DNA from: an uncultured Clostridia bacterium
GTDB taxonomy: Bacteria > Bacillota > SHA-98 > UBA4971
DNA length: 46,232 nucleotides
Direction: 5' to 3'
Assembly (NCBI GenBank): GCA_900019985.1
Contig: FIZM01000003.1
Location: 1-46,232 of the forward strand
Shown here piece after piece: positions 33,264 through 40,929 of the stretch. Position 1 is the first letter of the stretch. The number at the start of each line of letters is the position of its first letter. A model generated the notes under the pieces. The model had not been told where the DNA came from, searched no databases, and saw nothing but the letters and a program-made list of their open reading frames with translations. Both the position numbers and the translations under genes were made by a program.

Positions 33264-33863
33264 ATGAAATACATAGGGATTCTGGCACTTGTAGGCTTCG
33301 GTTATATTTTAGGCTCTGTTCCTTTCGGATACCTCGCAGGCAAACTACTGAAAGATGTCGATGTGAGGACCAAAGGCAGCGGAAATATAGGTGCTACTAA
33401 TATCTTAAGAACACTGGGGTTGGGCCCTGCCCTTGTTGTGCTGTGTTGCGACCTTGGTAAAGGGGCCTTAGCCGCGCATTTGGGGGCCTCGGCCCACGGG
33501 ACTTTAGGCGGTGCACTGTGCGGCGGTGCAGCCTGGTTAGGCGGAGCATACTCTGTGTTTTTGGGGTTTCAAGGTGGAAAAGGCATCGGAGCCGGCGGCG
33601 GGATTGCCCTTGTTACAATGCCTAAGGTTGTTGCAGTCCTCCTTCCGGTGTGGGCGGTAGTTGTATTGCTTACGAGGTACGTATCGCTTGGATCTATAAT
33701 TGTAGCAGGCCTGGCGCCGTTTGCCGCTTATGCAATGGGCTATCCTCCGGAATACGTGGTCCTTGCCGGGATGATGGGCGGACTGGCCATACTGAAGCAT
33801 CATTCAAATATCAAAAGGCTTATAGCGGGGAAAGAGCGAAAGTTAGGAGAGAAAGCAGAGTGA
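33264..33863 (+). CDS. plsY: Glycerol-3-phosphate acyltransferase PlsY
   Basis: A 199-residue polytopic membrane enzyme that moves an acyl group from acyl phosphate to glycerol 3-phosphate, the first step of phospholipid synthesis. The three loop motifs are visible: GSVPFGYLAGKLLKDVDVR with KGSGNIGATN, then FQGGKGIGAGGG, and later LKHHSNIKRL. The stop overlaps the gpsA start as GTGA, coupling the acceptor-supplying and acyltransferase steps. Confidence 0.94.
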   Translation: MKYIGILALVGFGYILGSVPFGYLAGKLLKDVDVRTKGSGNIGATNILRTLGLGPALVVLCCDLGKGALAAHLGASAHGTLGGALCGGAAWLGGAYSVFLGFQGGKGIGAGGGIALVTMPKVVAVLLPVWAVVVLLTRYVSLGSIIVAGLAPFAAYAMGYPPEYVVLAGMMGGLAILKHHSNIKRLIAGKERKLGEKAE

Positions 33864-34912
33864 GAGTGGGAATCATCGGTGCAGGAGGCTGGGGGACTGC
33901 TCTGGCAGTGCTGATGGGTGATCAAGGTTATACGGTAGACTTATGGGCAAGGGAGCAAGAAGTCGCGTGTGAAATAAATACATGCCGGACAAACAGCTCT
34001 TTTCTGGAGGGGGTCTTTATACCTGAGAATGTCTGCGCCACTTGCGACATGGAAAAGGTCATCAAGATGAACAGCATTCTCCTGATCCCTGTTCCTGCAC
34101 AGCACATGCGTAACGTGATAAGGCAGGCAAGACCACACCTTACCTGTGACCATATCCTGATCCATGCAGCAAAAGGCATTGAAGAGGGAACCTTGATGCG
34201 TGTGTCAGAGGTCATAGCCCAAGAGCTCCCGGCTGGGATGAATAAAAACATAGGCGTTCTCTCGGGCCCCAGCCATGCTGAAGAAGTTGCCCGTGGAGTA
34301 CCTACTGCAGTTGTCGTTGCATCTTACCATACCAATGTTGCAAACCTGGCTCAAGAGACTCTCAGGTGTTCAACTTTCAGGGTGTACACAAGCAAGGACG
34401 TGATCGGGGTGGAACTCGGCGGAGCCTTGAAGAATGTGATTGCCTTGGCAACAGGAGTTTCCGACGGGCTAGGCTTCGGTGATAATACAAGGGCTGCAAT
34501 CATGACCCGGGGGATTGCTGAGATAGTGCGGCTCGGTGTCGCCCTTGGCGCCAGCCCTATGACATTTGCAGGCCTTTCAGGGATGGGCGATGTAATCGTA
34601 ACATGCATGAGCATGCTGTCGAGGAATAGAAGAGCAGGGATGAGAATAGCAAAAGGAGAAAAGGTTGAAGAGGTCCTAGCCTCAACCAAAATGGTGGTAG
34701 AAGGGGTTACGACTACAAAAGCGGCAGTAGCCTTGTCGAACAAGCATAATGTGGAGCTGCCTATAGCATCTGCACTGTCGAAAGTCCTTTTCGAAGATCT
34801 GGATCCGCGAAAAGCTGTTGAAGACTTGATGCTGCGGGCGCCTGTTCCTGAAACCAGGATTAGGTTCGAATATATCCCGGAACCATCAGATCCTACCATC
34901 GGTTCGCTGTAG
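33860..34912 (+). CDS. gpsA: Glycerol-3-phosphate dehydrogenase [NAD(P)+]
   Basis: A 350-residue GpsA that makes sn-glycerol 3-phosphate for PlsY. N-terminal Rossmann motif VGIIGAGGWGTALA, then LLIPVPAQHMR, GVLSGPSHAEEVARG and the catalytic ELGGALKNVIALATGVSDGLG. The long open frame upstream to 33650 is a reading through plsY in another frame; GTG 33860 has AGGAGA upstream and overlaps the plsY stop by four bases. Confidence 0.94.
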   Translation: MRVGIIGAGGWGTALAVLMGDQGYTVDLWAREQEVACEINTCRTNSSFLEGVFIPENVCATCDMEKVIKMNSILLIPVPAQHMRNVIRQARPHLTCDHILIHAAKGIEEGTLMRVSEVIAQELPAGMNKNIGVLSGPSHAEEVARGVPTAVVVASYHTNVANLAQETLRCSTFRVYTSKDVIGVELGGALKNVIALATGVSDGLGFGDNTRAAIMTRGIAEIVRLGVALGASPMTFAGLSGMGDVIVTCMSMLSRNRRAGMRIAKGEKVEEVLASTKMVVEGVTTTKAAVALSNKHNVELPIASALSKVLFEDLDPRKAVEDLMLRAPVPETRIRFEYIPEPSDPTIGSL

Positions 34913-34962
34913 ATCCGAGATATGATGGACCCGTTGTATAATGGGGAAGGAGTCTGCATTCT

Positions 34963-35328
34963 ATGGGATCAAACGCGATGAATTGGCCTTTTTTCATCGG
35001 GGCCATTGCAATAGGAATCCTCAGCGCGATTTGGATCTTCAGGGATGCTCGGAGTCGAGACTATAATCCTCTGATCTGGGCAATAATCTGTATCTTCTTA
35101 GCGTTCACAGTCAATGCTCTAGCACCTCTTGTGGTTGTAGCTGTGTACTTATTTTTGAGACCCCGGGGGGAGCTTCTCACCTGCCCTCACTGTTGCAAGA
35201 GATATGTCCGTAACCTGGCTTTTTGTCCCCATTGCGGAAAGCCTGTCAAGAAAGAATGCTTGAAATGCCATGATCTGATGGAACTTGATCAGGACGTGTG
35301 TCCTCATTGCGGAATGCGAAGTGCCTAG
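34963..35328 (+). CDS. Small membrane protein with C-terminal zinc ribbons
   Basis: A 121-residue protein with two hydrophobic helices (residues ~8-26 and ~38-66), then a cytoplasmic tail with two zinc-ribbon knuckle pairs: CPHC with CPHC, and CLKC with CPHC. AAGGAG at 34948-34953 supports the ATG. Proteins of this plan (two helices plus double zinc ribbon) are common hypotheticals in Firmicutes; function is unknown. Confidence 0.75.
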   Translation: MGSNAMNWPFFIGAIAIGILSAIWIFRDARSRDYNPLIWAIICIFLAFTVNALAPLVVVAVYLFLRPRGELLTCPHCCKRYVRNLAFCPHCGKPVKKECLKCHDLMELDQDVCPHCGMRSA

Positions 35329-35533
35329 GTCGGACAGAAAAGATCAAATATGGAAGTAGGCTAGAAGGAATAGATCTACCTATGTCGAACATTTAAATGC
35401 TGTCGCCACAGTCGCATCTGTTAACAGGGTTGATCTCTTCTTCTAGTTGCGGTTCTCTCTCCTTTAGTGCCGGTTCCGAGGCGGCGTGACACACTTCAAT
35501 ACCCCGATGCTGCCAGGAGATGAGGGATTCTAA

Positions 35534-36421
35534 ATGGTAGACGGTATAGAAAAGATAGATGTTTTGATTCATCAGCTGTCTCAGCTTGAAGAAGACTTGG
35601 ATAAACTCTCTGATGACAGGAGAGAAACTGCGAGAGCCGAGATTCAAAAGGTTAGAGCTGAGATCGTGGATCTCCTCATCGAAGCGCTTCATGGAGGAGA
35701 CGTTTTCACCAGGCGAGGGGCAGCCTACGGCCTTAGTAAGCTGCCTGACAAGAAGACAGTGGGTGTATTGGTCCGTGCCCTTGAAGACGAAGACGATTCT
35801 GTAAGGAGCTGGGCTTCAGAAGCGCTGGGCGAAATAGGTGATGAGTGTTCACTGCATTATCTTGTCAGAGCCTTGAAAGAGGAGAATCCCTATGTGGCAT
35901 ATAACATCACAAGGGCTATTATGAAGTTCCCTAAGGGACAAGCTGTTGAAGCTATCAGCTCAGCGTTGGAGATCGGTGATAGAAACATCCGGCGCAGAGC
36001 AGCCAAGCTCCTGGGTGAATTGAGACATAAGAAATCTGTATCGCGTTTAGCTGCACTCTTAAGCGATCCTGATCCTGCAGTACGATATGAAGCTGTTGAG
36101 GCGCTCCGTAAGATAGGTGATGTCAAAGTATTGGGGCGCTTGATTTCCTGTTTGGGTGATGAGTCTGTCGATGTACGCTATGGTGCGATACAGGCGCTTC
36201 GATCGTTAGGAGATGAGCGCGCAGTTGAACCATTGATCAGGATATGTCTTGAGAACGAAGACCTCAGGCCCTATGCTCTGGAGGCCATAAGAGAGCTATG
36301 TGGAGATGACTCCACTGAACCGGTTTTTGAGGCCCTCCGTCAGATACAAGCGCTTGTATCTGAGACCTCCCACCGTGTCCTTGCTGTACGAGGAAAAGTC
36401 ACAAAGAGGATAATCAGCTGA
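35534..36421 (+). CDS. HEAT-repeat (PBS lyase-like) protein
   Basis: A 295-residue soluble protein made of about six HEAT-like repeats from residue ~50 on, each near 31 residues, with motifs such as RRGAAYGLSKL, VRSWASEALGEIGD, IRRRAAKLLGELR, VRYEAVEALRKIGD and VRYGAIQALRSLGDERAVEPL. The first ~45 residues look like a coiled coil (QLSQLEEDLDKLSDDRRETA). Such repeats act as protein-binding scaffolds. No partner is evident; the next gene is MgtC-like. The 205-base gap before it shows no clear promoter. Confidence 0.8.
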   Translation: MVDGIEKIDVLIHQLSQLEEDLDKLSDDRRETARAEIQKVRAEIVDLLIEALHGGDVFTRRGAAYGLSKLPDKKTVGVLVRALEDEDDSVRSWASEALGEIGDECSLHYLVRALKEENPYVAYNITRAIMKFPKGQAVEAISSALEIGDRNIRRRAAKLLGELRHKKSVSRLAALLSDPDPAVRYEAVEALRKIGDVKVLGRLISCLGDESVDVRYGAIQALRSLGDERAVEPLIRICLENEDLRPYALEAIRELCGDDSTEPVFEALRQIQALVSETSHRVLAVRGKVTKRIIS

Positions 36422-36483
36422 ACTAAGCGAAGTCCCAGCCTCCTCATTCTTTTCACACGTTTTTACTTATATTCCGGTGTTTG

Positions 36484-36492
36484 TGCTATAAT
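36484..36492 (+). promoter_or_regulatory. Extended -10 promoter for the mgtC-surE genes
   Basis: TGCTATAAT at 36484-36492 is a perfect extended -10 (TGn plus TATAAT). The -35 is poor (TTACTT at about 18 bases), as is normal for extended -10 promoters. The likely start is ~36499, about 47 bases before the mgtC-like GTG. Confidence 0.55.
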
Positions 36493-36545
36493 AGAATCCA
36501 ATTAAGAAAACACCTCTGAGACTCAAGGGAACGTGGGGTGAGCAC

Positions 36546-37214
36546 GTGATTTCGCAGGAAGAAGTAATACTCCGGCTTGTTATTGCCACGCTTTTCGGCG
36601 GACTCATTGGACTTGAACGGGAAAGCCATAAACGGCCTGCAGGCTTTAGAACCCATATTCTGGTATGTATTGGATCAGCTCTCGTAATGATCGTCTCTCA
36701 ATACGCTTTTCTGGATTTTGCTGAAAAGAGCATGGGGTACGATCCCGGACGTATCGCCGCCCAAGTAATAAGTGGAATAGGTTTTCTCGGCGCGGGCACC
36801 ATCCTCAGGGAGGGTTCAACTGTTAAAGGATTAACAACTGCAGCCAGTCTATGGGTTGTGTCAGGGATAGGGCTGGCCATTGGCTCAGGGTTTTATCTGT
36901 TCGGTGCAGTGACTACAGGGCTTGTCGTTGTAGTTCTTGTTGTATTCGATCGTTTCGAGAGGAGATTCATGTTTTCAAAACGTGACATCCTCTTTGTGCA
37001 AGTGAGCGACAGGCCGGGACAGTTGGGCGCCATCGCTACAGTCTTAGGCAAATATGGAGTAAGCATTAAGGAAGTGGATATGGAAACTGTGGGCAAAGGA
37101 AACGAGGCAGCCATTCATCTCAGCCTTGAGATTCCATTCACAGTGCCTAAAGAGAGATTACTCGATGAGATCATTGAAGTTGACGGTGTAATTCATGTAG
37201 GTTATGAGGAGTGA
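36546..37214 (+). CDS. MgtC/SapB family membrane protein with ACT-like domain
   Basis: A 222-residue protein. Residues 1-~135 are the MgtC/SapB membrane domain with GGLIGLERESHKRPAGFRTH, GIGFLGAGTI and KGLTTAASLWVV. Residues ~145-220 form an ACT-like ligand-binding domain (FVQVSDRPGQLGAIATVLGKYGVSI). MgtC proteins are linked with magnesium homeostasis and inhibition of F-ATPase in pathogens; in free-living anaerobes the role is unclear. GTG start with GGGGTGAG upstream. Confidence 0.85.
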   Translation: MISQEEVILRLVIATLFGGLIGLERESHKRPAGFRTHILVCIGSALVMIVSQYAFLDFAEKSMGYDPGRIAAQVISGIGFLGAGTILREGSTVKGLTTAASLWVVSGIGLAIGSGFYLFGAVTTGLVVVVLVVFDRFERRFMFSKRDILFVQVSDRPGQLGAIATVLGKYGVSIKEVDMETVGKGNEAAIHLSLEIPFTVPKERLLDEIIEVDGVIHVGYEE

Positions 37215-37223
37215 ACACTTTAC

Positions 37224-37985
37224 ATGCGGATTCTGGTAACTAACGACGACGGAATCCTTGCTGACGGAATAAGCATTCTAGCACAGGAACTCCTAAAAAT
37301 AGGGGAAGTTGAAATTGTAGCCCCGGACAGGGAAAGAAGCGCGACGGGGCACGCGATCACAGTGCTCAGGCCCCTTAGGATAAATACTGTTAAGCTCCGG
37401 GATCTGGGTATTAAAGCGTGGGCAGTTGACGGCACTCCTTCCGACTGTGTCAAGCTGGCTATTGAAGATCTCTTGGAATGGAAGCCTGATGTCGTGGTAT
37501 CCGGAATCAACCGCGGTCCCAACCTGGGAACCGACGTTTTATACTCAGGGACTGTGTCAGCCGCGATTGAAGGCGCCATATACGGAATTCCTTCAGTAGC
37601 TGTTTCTGTGGCCGCCTTTGAGAACTGCCACTATCCTGTGGCAGCTGAGTTCAGCAGGAACCTCGTTTCAATACTGGCCGAAAAAGGCCTTCCTCCTGAG
37701 ACGCTCCTTAATGTTAACGTACCGTCTGTAGACAAAAGGGACCTGGCAGGAGTTGCCATTACAAAGCTAGGTGCCAGAGTCTGGAAAGACGTTTTTGAAC
37801 GGCGAGTTGATCCGAGAGGCAGGACATACTACTGGATGGCGGGCACAGTGGAAGAGCACGAAGGGGACCTGGATATTGACGCTGTAGCTGTCAGGCATAA
37901 CATGGTTTCGATTACCCCGATCCACCTGGATCTTACGAAACACGATTTGATCGATGAGCTTCGAACCTGGGACCTTGAATTTTGA
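37224..37985 (+). CDS. surE: 5'/3'-nucleotidase SurE
   Basis: A 253-residue SurE nucleotidase. Metal site TNDDG (residues ~5-9), VVAPDRERSATGHA-type text, SGINRGPNLGTDVLYSGTV and a C-terminal swapped tail. It dephosphorylates nucleoside monophosphates and is tied to stationary-phase survival. It lies 9 bases after the mgtC-like gene. A very stable inverted repeat begins 21 bases after its stop. Confidence 0.93.
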   Translation: MRILVTNDDGILADGISILAQELLKIGEVEIVAPDRERSATGHAITVLRPLRINTVKLRDLGIKAWAVDGTPSDCVKLAIEDLLEWKPDVVVSGINRGPNLGTDVLYSGTVSAAIEGAIYGIPSVAVSVAAFENCHYPVAAEFSRNLVSILAEKGLPPETLLNVNVPSVDKRDLAGVAITKLGARVWKDVFERRVDPRGRTYYWMAGTVEEHEGDLDIDAVAVRHNMVSITPIHLDLTKHDLIDELRTWDLEF

Positions 37986-38006
37986 TCATAGCCTTTAATC
38001 TCAGAT

Positions 38007-38052
38007 CCCCGGCGAAAGACATAGAATATAAAGAGTCTTTATTTCGCCGGGG
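38007..38052 (+). repeat. Long inverted repeat after surE that includes the next ribosome site
   Basis: CCCCGGCGAAA (38007-38017) is perfectly inverted at 38042-38052 as TTTCGCCGGGG, and AAAGAC/GTCTTT (38015-38020, 38035-38040) can extend the stem inward. The right arm contains the GGGGGTG Shine-Dalgarno (38049-38055) of the small gene at 38061. No T-run follows, so a translation-control or processing hairpin is as likely as a terminator. Confidence 0.7.
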
Positions 38053-38060
38053 GTGCAGTT

Positions 38061-38276
38061 GTGGGCCTCATTTCGATAGTGAAATGCGCAGCTCTTTTGT
38101 CTCTTATAATAGTATTTGAGATGACATGGGTGATTGCAGCTAACCGGTCACAAGGCCTTTCCGGAAAACTTGTATCTTTTGCCACAGGTATTGTCATGGC
38201 TACGATAGTCATATATGTACTGGTAGTCTCTCTTATTGCAGTAAGAGTCATGGGGCAGTTATTCTACCAGTTGTGA
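38061..38276 (+). CDS. Small two-helix membrane protein of unknown function
   Basis: A 71-residue protein with two hydrophobic helices (residues ~4-25 and ~40-62) joined by a short polar loop (ANRSQGLSGK). I do not recognise the family. GTG start with GGGGGTG 5 bases upstream; that site lies in the right arm of a strong inverted repeat, so expression may need the stem to open. Confidence 0.55.
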   Translation: MGLISIVKCAALLSLIIVFEMTWVIAANRSQGLSGKLVSFATGIVMATIVIYVLVVSLIAVRVMGQLFYQL

Positions 38277-38304
38277 TTAAACAAGCCGCATCAAGAAAGG
38301 AGTG

Positions 38305-38342
38305 CAGGCAACAGAAAGCGGGTCATCCGCTGCTTTTGCCTG
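38305..38342 (+). repeat. Two-tier hairpin just before ddl
   Basis: Outer stem CAGGCAA (38305-38311) with TTGCCTG (38336-38342), inner stem AGCGG (38317-38321) with CCGCT (38327-38331). It ends 10 bases before the ddl ATG. A T4 stretch is inside the stem, not after it, so it is not a normal terminator. It could modulate ddl translation or protect the RNA 5' end. Confidence 0.5.
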
Positions 38343-38352
38343 AACGGAAGCT

Positions 38353-39294
38353 ATGAGCACTAACGTTGCATTAATATACGGTGGGAAATCCCAAGAGAGA
38401 GAAATATCATTGCGTACCGGAGAGCAAGTAACCTCTGCACTCTTAGAGAAGGGTTTTGAGGTCATAGCGCTGGATCTCGATGAGGATATCGCAACTACCC
38501 TTCTTCACGCCAAACCTGATGTAGTCTTCATTGCCCTGCACGGGAAGTACGGAGAAGATGGGTGTATTCAAGGGCTTCTGGAAATACTCGGACTTCCGTA
38601 TGTCGGGTCCGGCGTACTTGCCAGTGCTCTTGCCATGAACAAAGCCATATCAAAGCAATTGTTTCGTCTCGAAGGCCTCATGTGCCCTAAAGATGTTTTG
38701 TTTAGCAGCCGCATGCTTCGTAAAGCCGGTATCCAAAACCTGGTGGCCCGGGCTGAGAGGGATATCCCTCTTCCGCTGGTTGTAAAGCCCAATAAGCAAG
38801 GCTCAACTATAGGATTGACTGTAGTAGAGTCTCCAAGAGATCTTGAAAAGGCTATTCTGAAGGCATTTGAATATGACGATGAAGTCCTGGTTGAAGAGTA
38901 TATATCAGGCACAGAGATTACCGTCGGTGTCCTGGGAAATGATGAGCTCCGTGCGCTGCCGGTGATCGAAATCCGCTCTGTTAAAGGCCTGTATGACTAC
39001 GAAGCCAAGTATACGCCGGGTATGAGTGAGCATATCATTCCTGCCGAAATAGATGAATCTGCCTATAAGGCAGCCCAGGAAGCCGCACTAAAAGCCCACA
39101 GGGCTCTCGGTTGTCGAGGCATCTCCAGATCTGACCTGATCGTCACCTCTGAGAACCAAGTATATATACTTGAAGTGAACACGATCCCCGGAATGACGCG
39201 AACCAGCTTAATTCCTGATGCAGCCAAAGCTGCAGGGATTGAGTTTCCTGATCTCATTGCAAGCCTTGTTGAGCTCGCCTTAGAGGAAACTTAA
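38353..39294 (+). CDS. ddl: D-alanine--D-alanine ligase
   Basis: A 313-residue ATP-grasp ligase that joins two D-alanines for peptidoglycan. N-terminal IYGGKSQEREISLRTG, ALHGKYGEDG, ATP-grasp VVKPNKQGSTIGL, the YDYEAKY loop typical of D-Ala-D-Ala rather than D-Ala-D-Lac ligases, and C-terminal LEVNTIPGMTRTSLIP. The tyrosine of the KGLYDYEAKY loop supports dipeptide formation. The ribosome site is weak (CGGAAG) and a hairpin lies just upstream. Confidence 0.94.
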   Translation: MSTNVALIYGGKSQEREISLRTGEQVTSALLEKGFEVIALDLDEDIATTLLHAKPDVVFIALHGKYGEDGCIQGLLEILGLPYVGSGVLASALAMNKAISKQLFRLEGLMCPKDVLFSSRMLRKAGIQNLVARAERDIPLPLVVKPNKQGSTIGLTVVESPRDLEKAILKAFEYDDEVLVEEYISGTEITVGVLGNDELRALPVIEIRSVKGLYDYEAKYTPGMSEHIIPAEIDESAYKAAQEAALKAHRALGCRGISRSDLIVTSENQVYILEVNTIPGMTRTSLIPDAAKAAGIEFPDLIASLVELALEET

Positions 39295-39382
39295 TAGGAT
39301 TGAAGGAAACTGCATGACCTATCCAGAAGACTAAAAACAAGACGCCTAAACATCAGCGGCGATCCCTGAAGGGGAGATGGTC

Positions 39383-40810
39383 ATGGATGTCGGCAATTTT
39401 CATTTAATCCTTGATTCCATAGATGAAGGCATCCAAGTCGTTGACAGGAACGGCGTAACAGTCTTTTACAACAGAGTAGCTGCAAACCTCGACAACCTTA
39501 AGCCTGAAGAAGTACTGGGTAAGCATGTGCTTGAGGTATTTCCTTCACTGTGCCGAGAAACCAGCACTTTGCTCCAAGTGCTCAAGACCGGGCAACCTGT
39601 GTTAAACAGGGAACAGACTTTCATGAATTACAAAGGAGATACCATTACAACAATAAACTCAACTCTCCCTATTGTGGTCGACAACAAAGTCATCGGTGCA
39701 GTGGAAGTTTCCCGCGATATCACGCTGATACAGGAGATGGCCCGGCGTATTGTGGATCTTCAAACAGAGTTGTTTGCGAAAAAAGAAGGCAGGCGTGATA
39801 TCGGGTCTGACCGGGCTCACTATACGTTTAAAGACATAGTCGGTGAAAGCGAGTCTATACTCGAGTTAAAACGAAAAGCCGCAAGAGCTGCAGGCAGCGC
39901 GTCTGCTGTTCTTGTCCAGGGCGAAACAGGGACAGGGAAGGAGCTGTTCGTACAGGCGATCCATAACGCAGGTACCAGAAGGACAGGGCCGTTTATTGCG
40001 CAAAACTGCGCAGCATTGCCCGAAGGCCTGCTTGAAGGCATACTCTTTGGAACAACAAAAGGCGGGTTTACAGGCGCTTGCGACCGCCCCGGCCTGTTTG
40101 AGCTGGCAGATTCAGGTACGATTTTTCTGGATGAAATCGACTCTATGCCTTCAGGATTACAAGGAAAACTCCTACGCGTCCTTTCAGAGAAGCGCTTGAG
40201 GCGCGTAGGCGACACAAAAGAGCGCGTTGTTAATGTCAGGGTTATAGCTGCAATGACACGCCCGCCTGAGCACGCAGTTGCTGCCGGCTTATTGAGAGAA
40301 GACCTTTATTACAGGCTTAACGTCATTTGCCTCAGGATCCCGCCCCTCAGTGAAAGGCGTGAAGACATACCCCTCTTGATAGACCACTTTATCAGCAAAT
40401 TCAACAGGCAATTGATGATGAACGTGAAAGGCGTGTCAGACGAGGTCCGTAAATTATTTCTATCTTATGACTGGCCCGGAAATGTCCGCGAGCTTGAACA
40501 TGCTATCGAAGGGGCCATGCATATGCTGGACGGAGATATGATTCTCCTTGAACACCTGCCTGAGCACATAAGAAAGCCAAGACTTCCGGAGAAGGATTCA
40601 CATCTGCCTTTTGATGACATCATTCAGGATGAAGAATTAGGCAGTGATTTCCGGGAGACTGTCAGGGATTTGGAAAACACTTTGATCCGCCGGGCTTATG
40701 CCAAAGCAGGAGGCAACGTATCTAAAACCGCACGCATCCTGGGAATACCTCGCCAAACCCTTCAGTACCGCCTCAGAAGACTCGGCATACAGGAAGAAAA
40801 CCCACGGTAA
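39383..40810 (+). CDS. Sigma-54-dependent transcriptional activator (PAS-AAA-Fis)
   Basis: A ~475-residue enhancer-binding protein. Residues ~1-115 form a PAS sensor domain (LDSIDEGIQVVDRNGVTVFYN). The central AAA+ domain (~150-375) has Walker A GETGTGKE, the sigma-54 contact loop as GGFTGA (usual GAFTGA), Walker B GTIFLDEID and the FIS-type helix-turn-helix at ~436-473 (NVSKTARILGIPRQTLQYRLRR). ATG 39383 is preferred over 39377 because AAGGGGAG is then spaced 6 bases. A sigma-54-type promoter follows directly, so the next operon is its likely target; the PAS ligand is unknown. Confidence 0.9.
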   Translation: MDVGNFHLILDSIDEGIQVVDRNGVTVFYNRVAANLDNLKPEEVLGKHVLEVFPSLCRETSTLLQVLKTGQPVLNREQTFMNYKGDTITTINSTLPIVVDNKVIGAVEVSRDITLIQEMARRIVDLQTELFAKKEGRRDIGSDRAHYTFKDIVGESESILELKRKAARAAGSASAVLVQGETGTGKELFVQAIHNAGTRRTGPFIAQNCAALPEGLLEGILFGTTKGGFTGACDRPGLFELADSGTIFLDEIDSMPSGLQGKLLRVLSEKRLRRVGDTKERVVNVRVIAAMTRPPEHAVAAGLLREDLYYRLNVICLRIPPLSERREDIPLLIDHFISKFNRQLMMNVKGVSDEVRKLFLSYDWPGNVRELEHAIEGAMHMLDGDMILLEHLPEHIRKPRLPEKDSHLPFDDIIQDEELGSDFRETVRDLENTLIRRAYAKAGGNVSKTARILGIPRQTLQYRLRRLGIQEENPR

Positions 40811-40834
40811 ATCAATTACATCTCTGGGAAATCA

Positions 40835-40850
40835 GGGCACCCGGTTTGCG
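40835..40850 (+). promoter_or_regulatory. Sigma-54 (-24/-12) promoter of the AAA-VWA operon
   Basis: GGGCAC (40835-40840), CCGGT, TTGCG (40846-40850) matches the sigma-54 consensus TGGCAC-N5-TTGCW with the invariant GG (40836-40837) and GC (40848-40849) exactly 10 bases apart. It lies 25 bases after the activator gene and ~80 bases before the AAA gene; transcription would begin near 40861. Confidence 0.7.
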
Positions 40851-40929
40851 GTATGCGCCTATTAGGGCAAGGTCATAATAATCCATGGCTGCCCACTTAT
40901 GCCGCAATTACATTATGGAGGTGCCCGTA

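Noticed and set aside
33650-33859. N-terminal extension of gpsA inside plsY
   Set aside because: The extension reads plsY in another frame; the Rossmann motif begins normally at GTG 33860, which has its own ribosome site.
34351-34959. 202-codon minus-strand open frame opposite gpsA
   Set aside because: Shadow of gpsA; no recognisable domain.
35329-35533. Possible regulatory RNA or small gene before the HEAT protein
   Set aside because: No stable hairpin, promoter or ribosome-site-bearing frame stands out; I see nothing to report in it.
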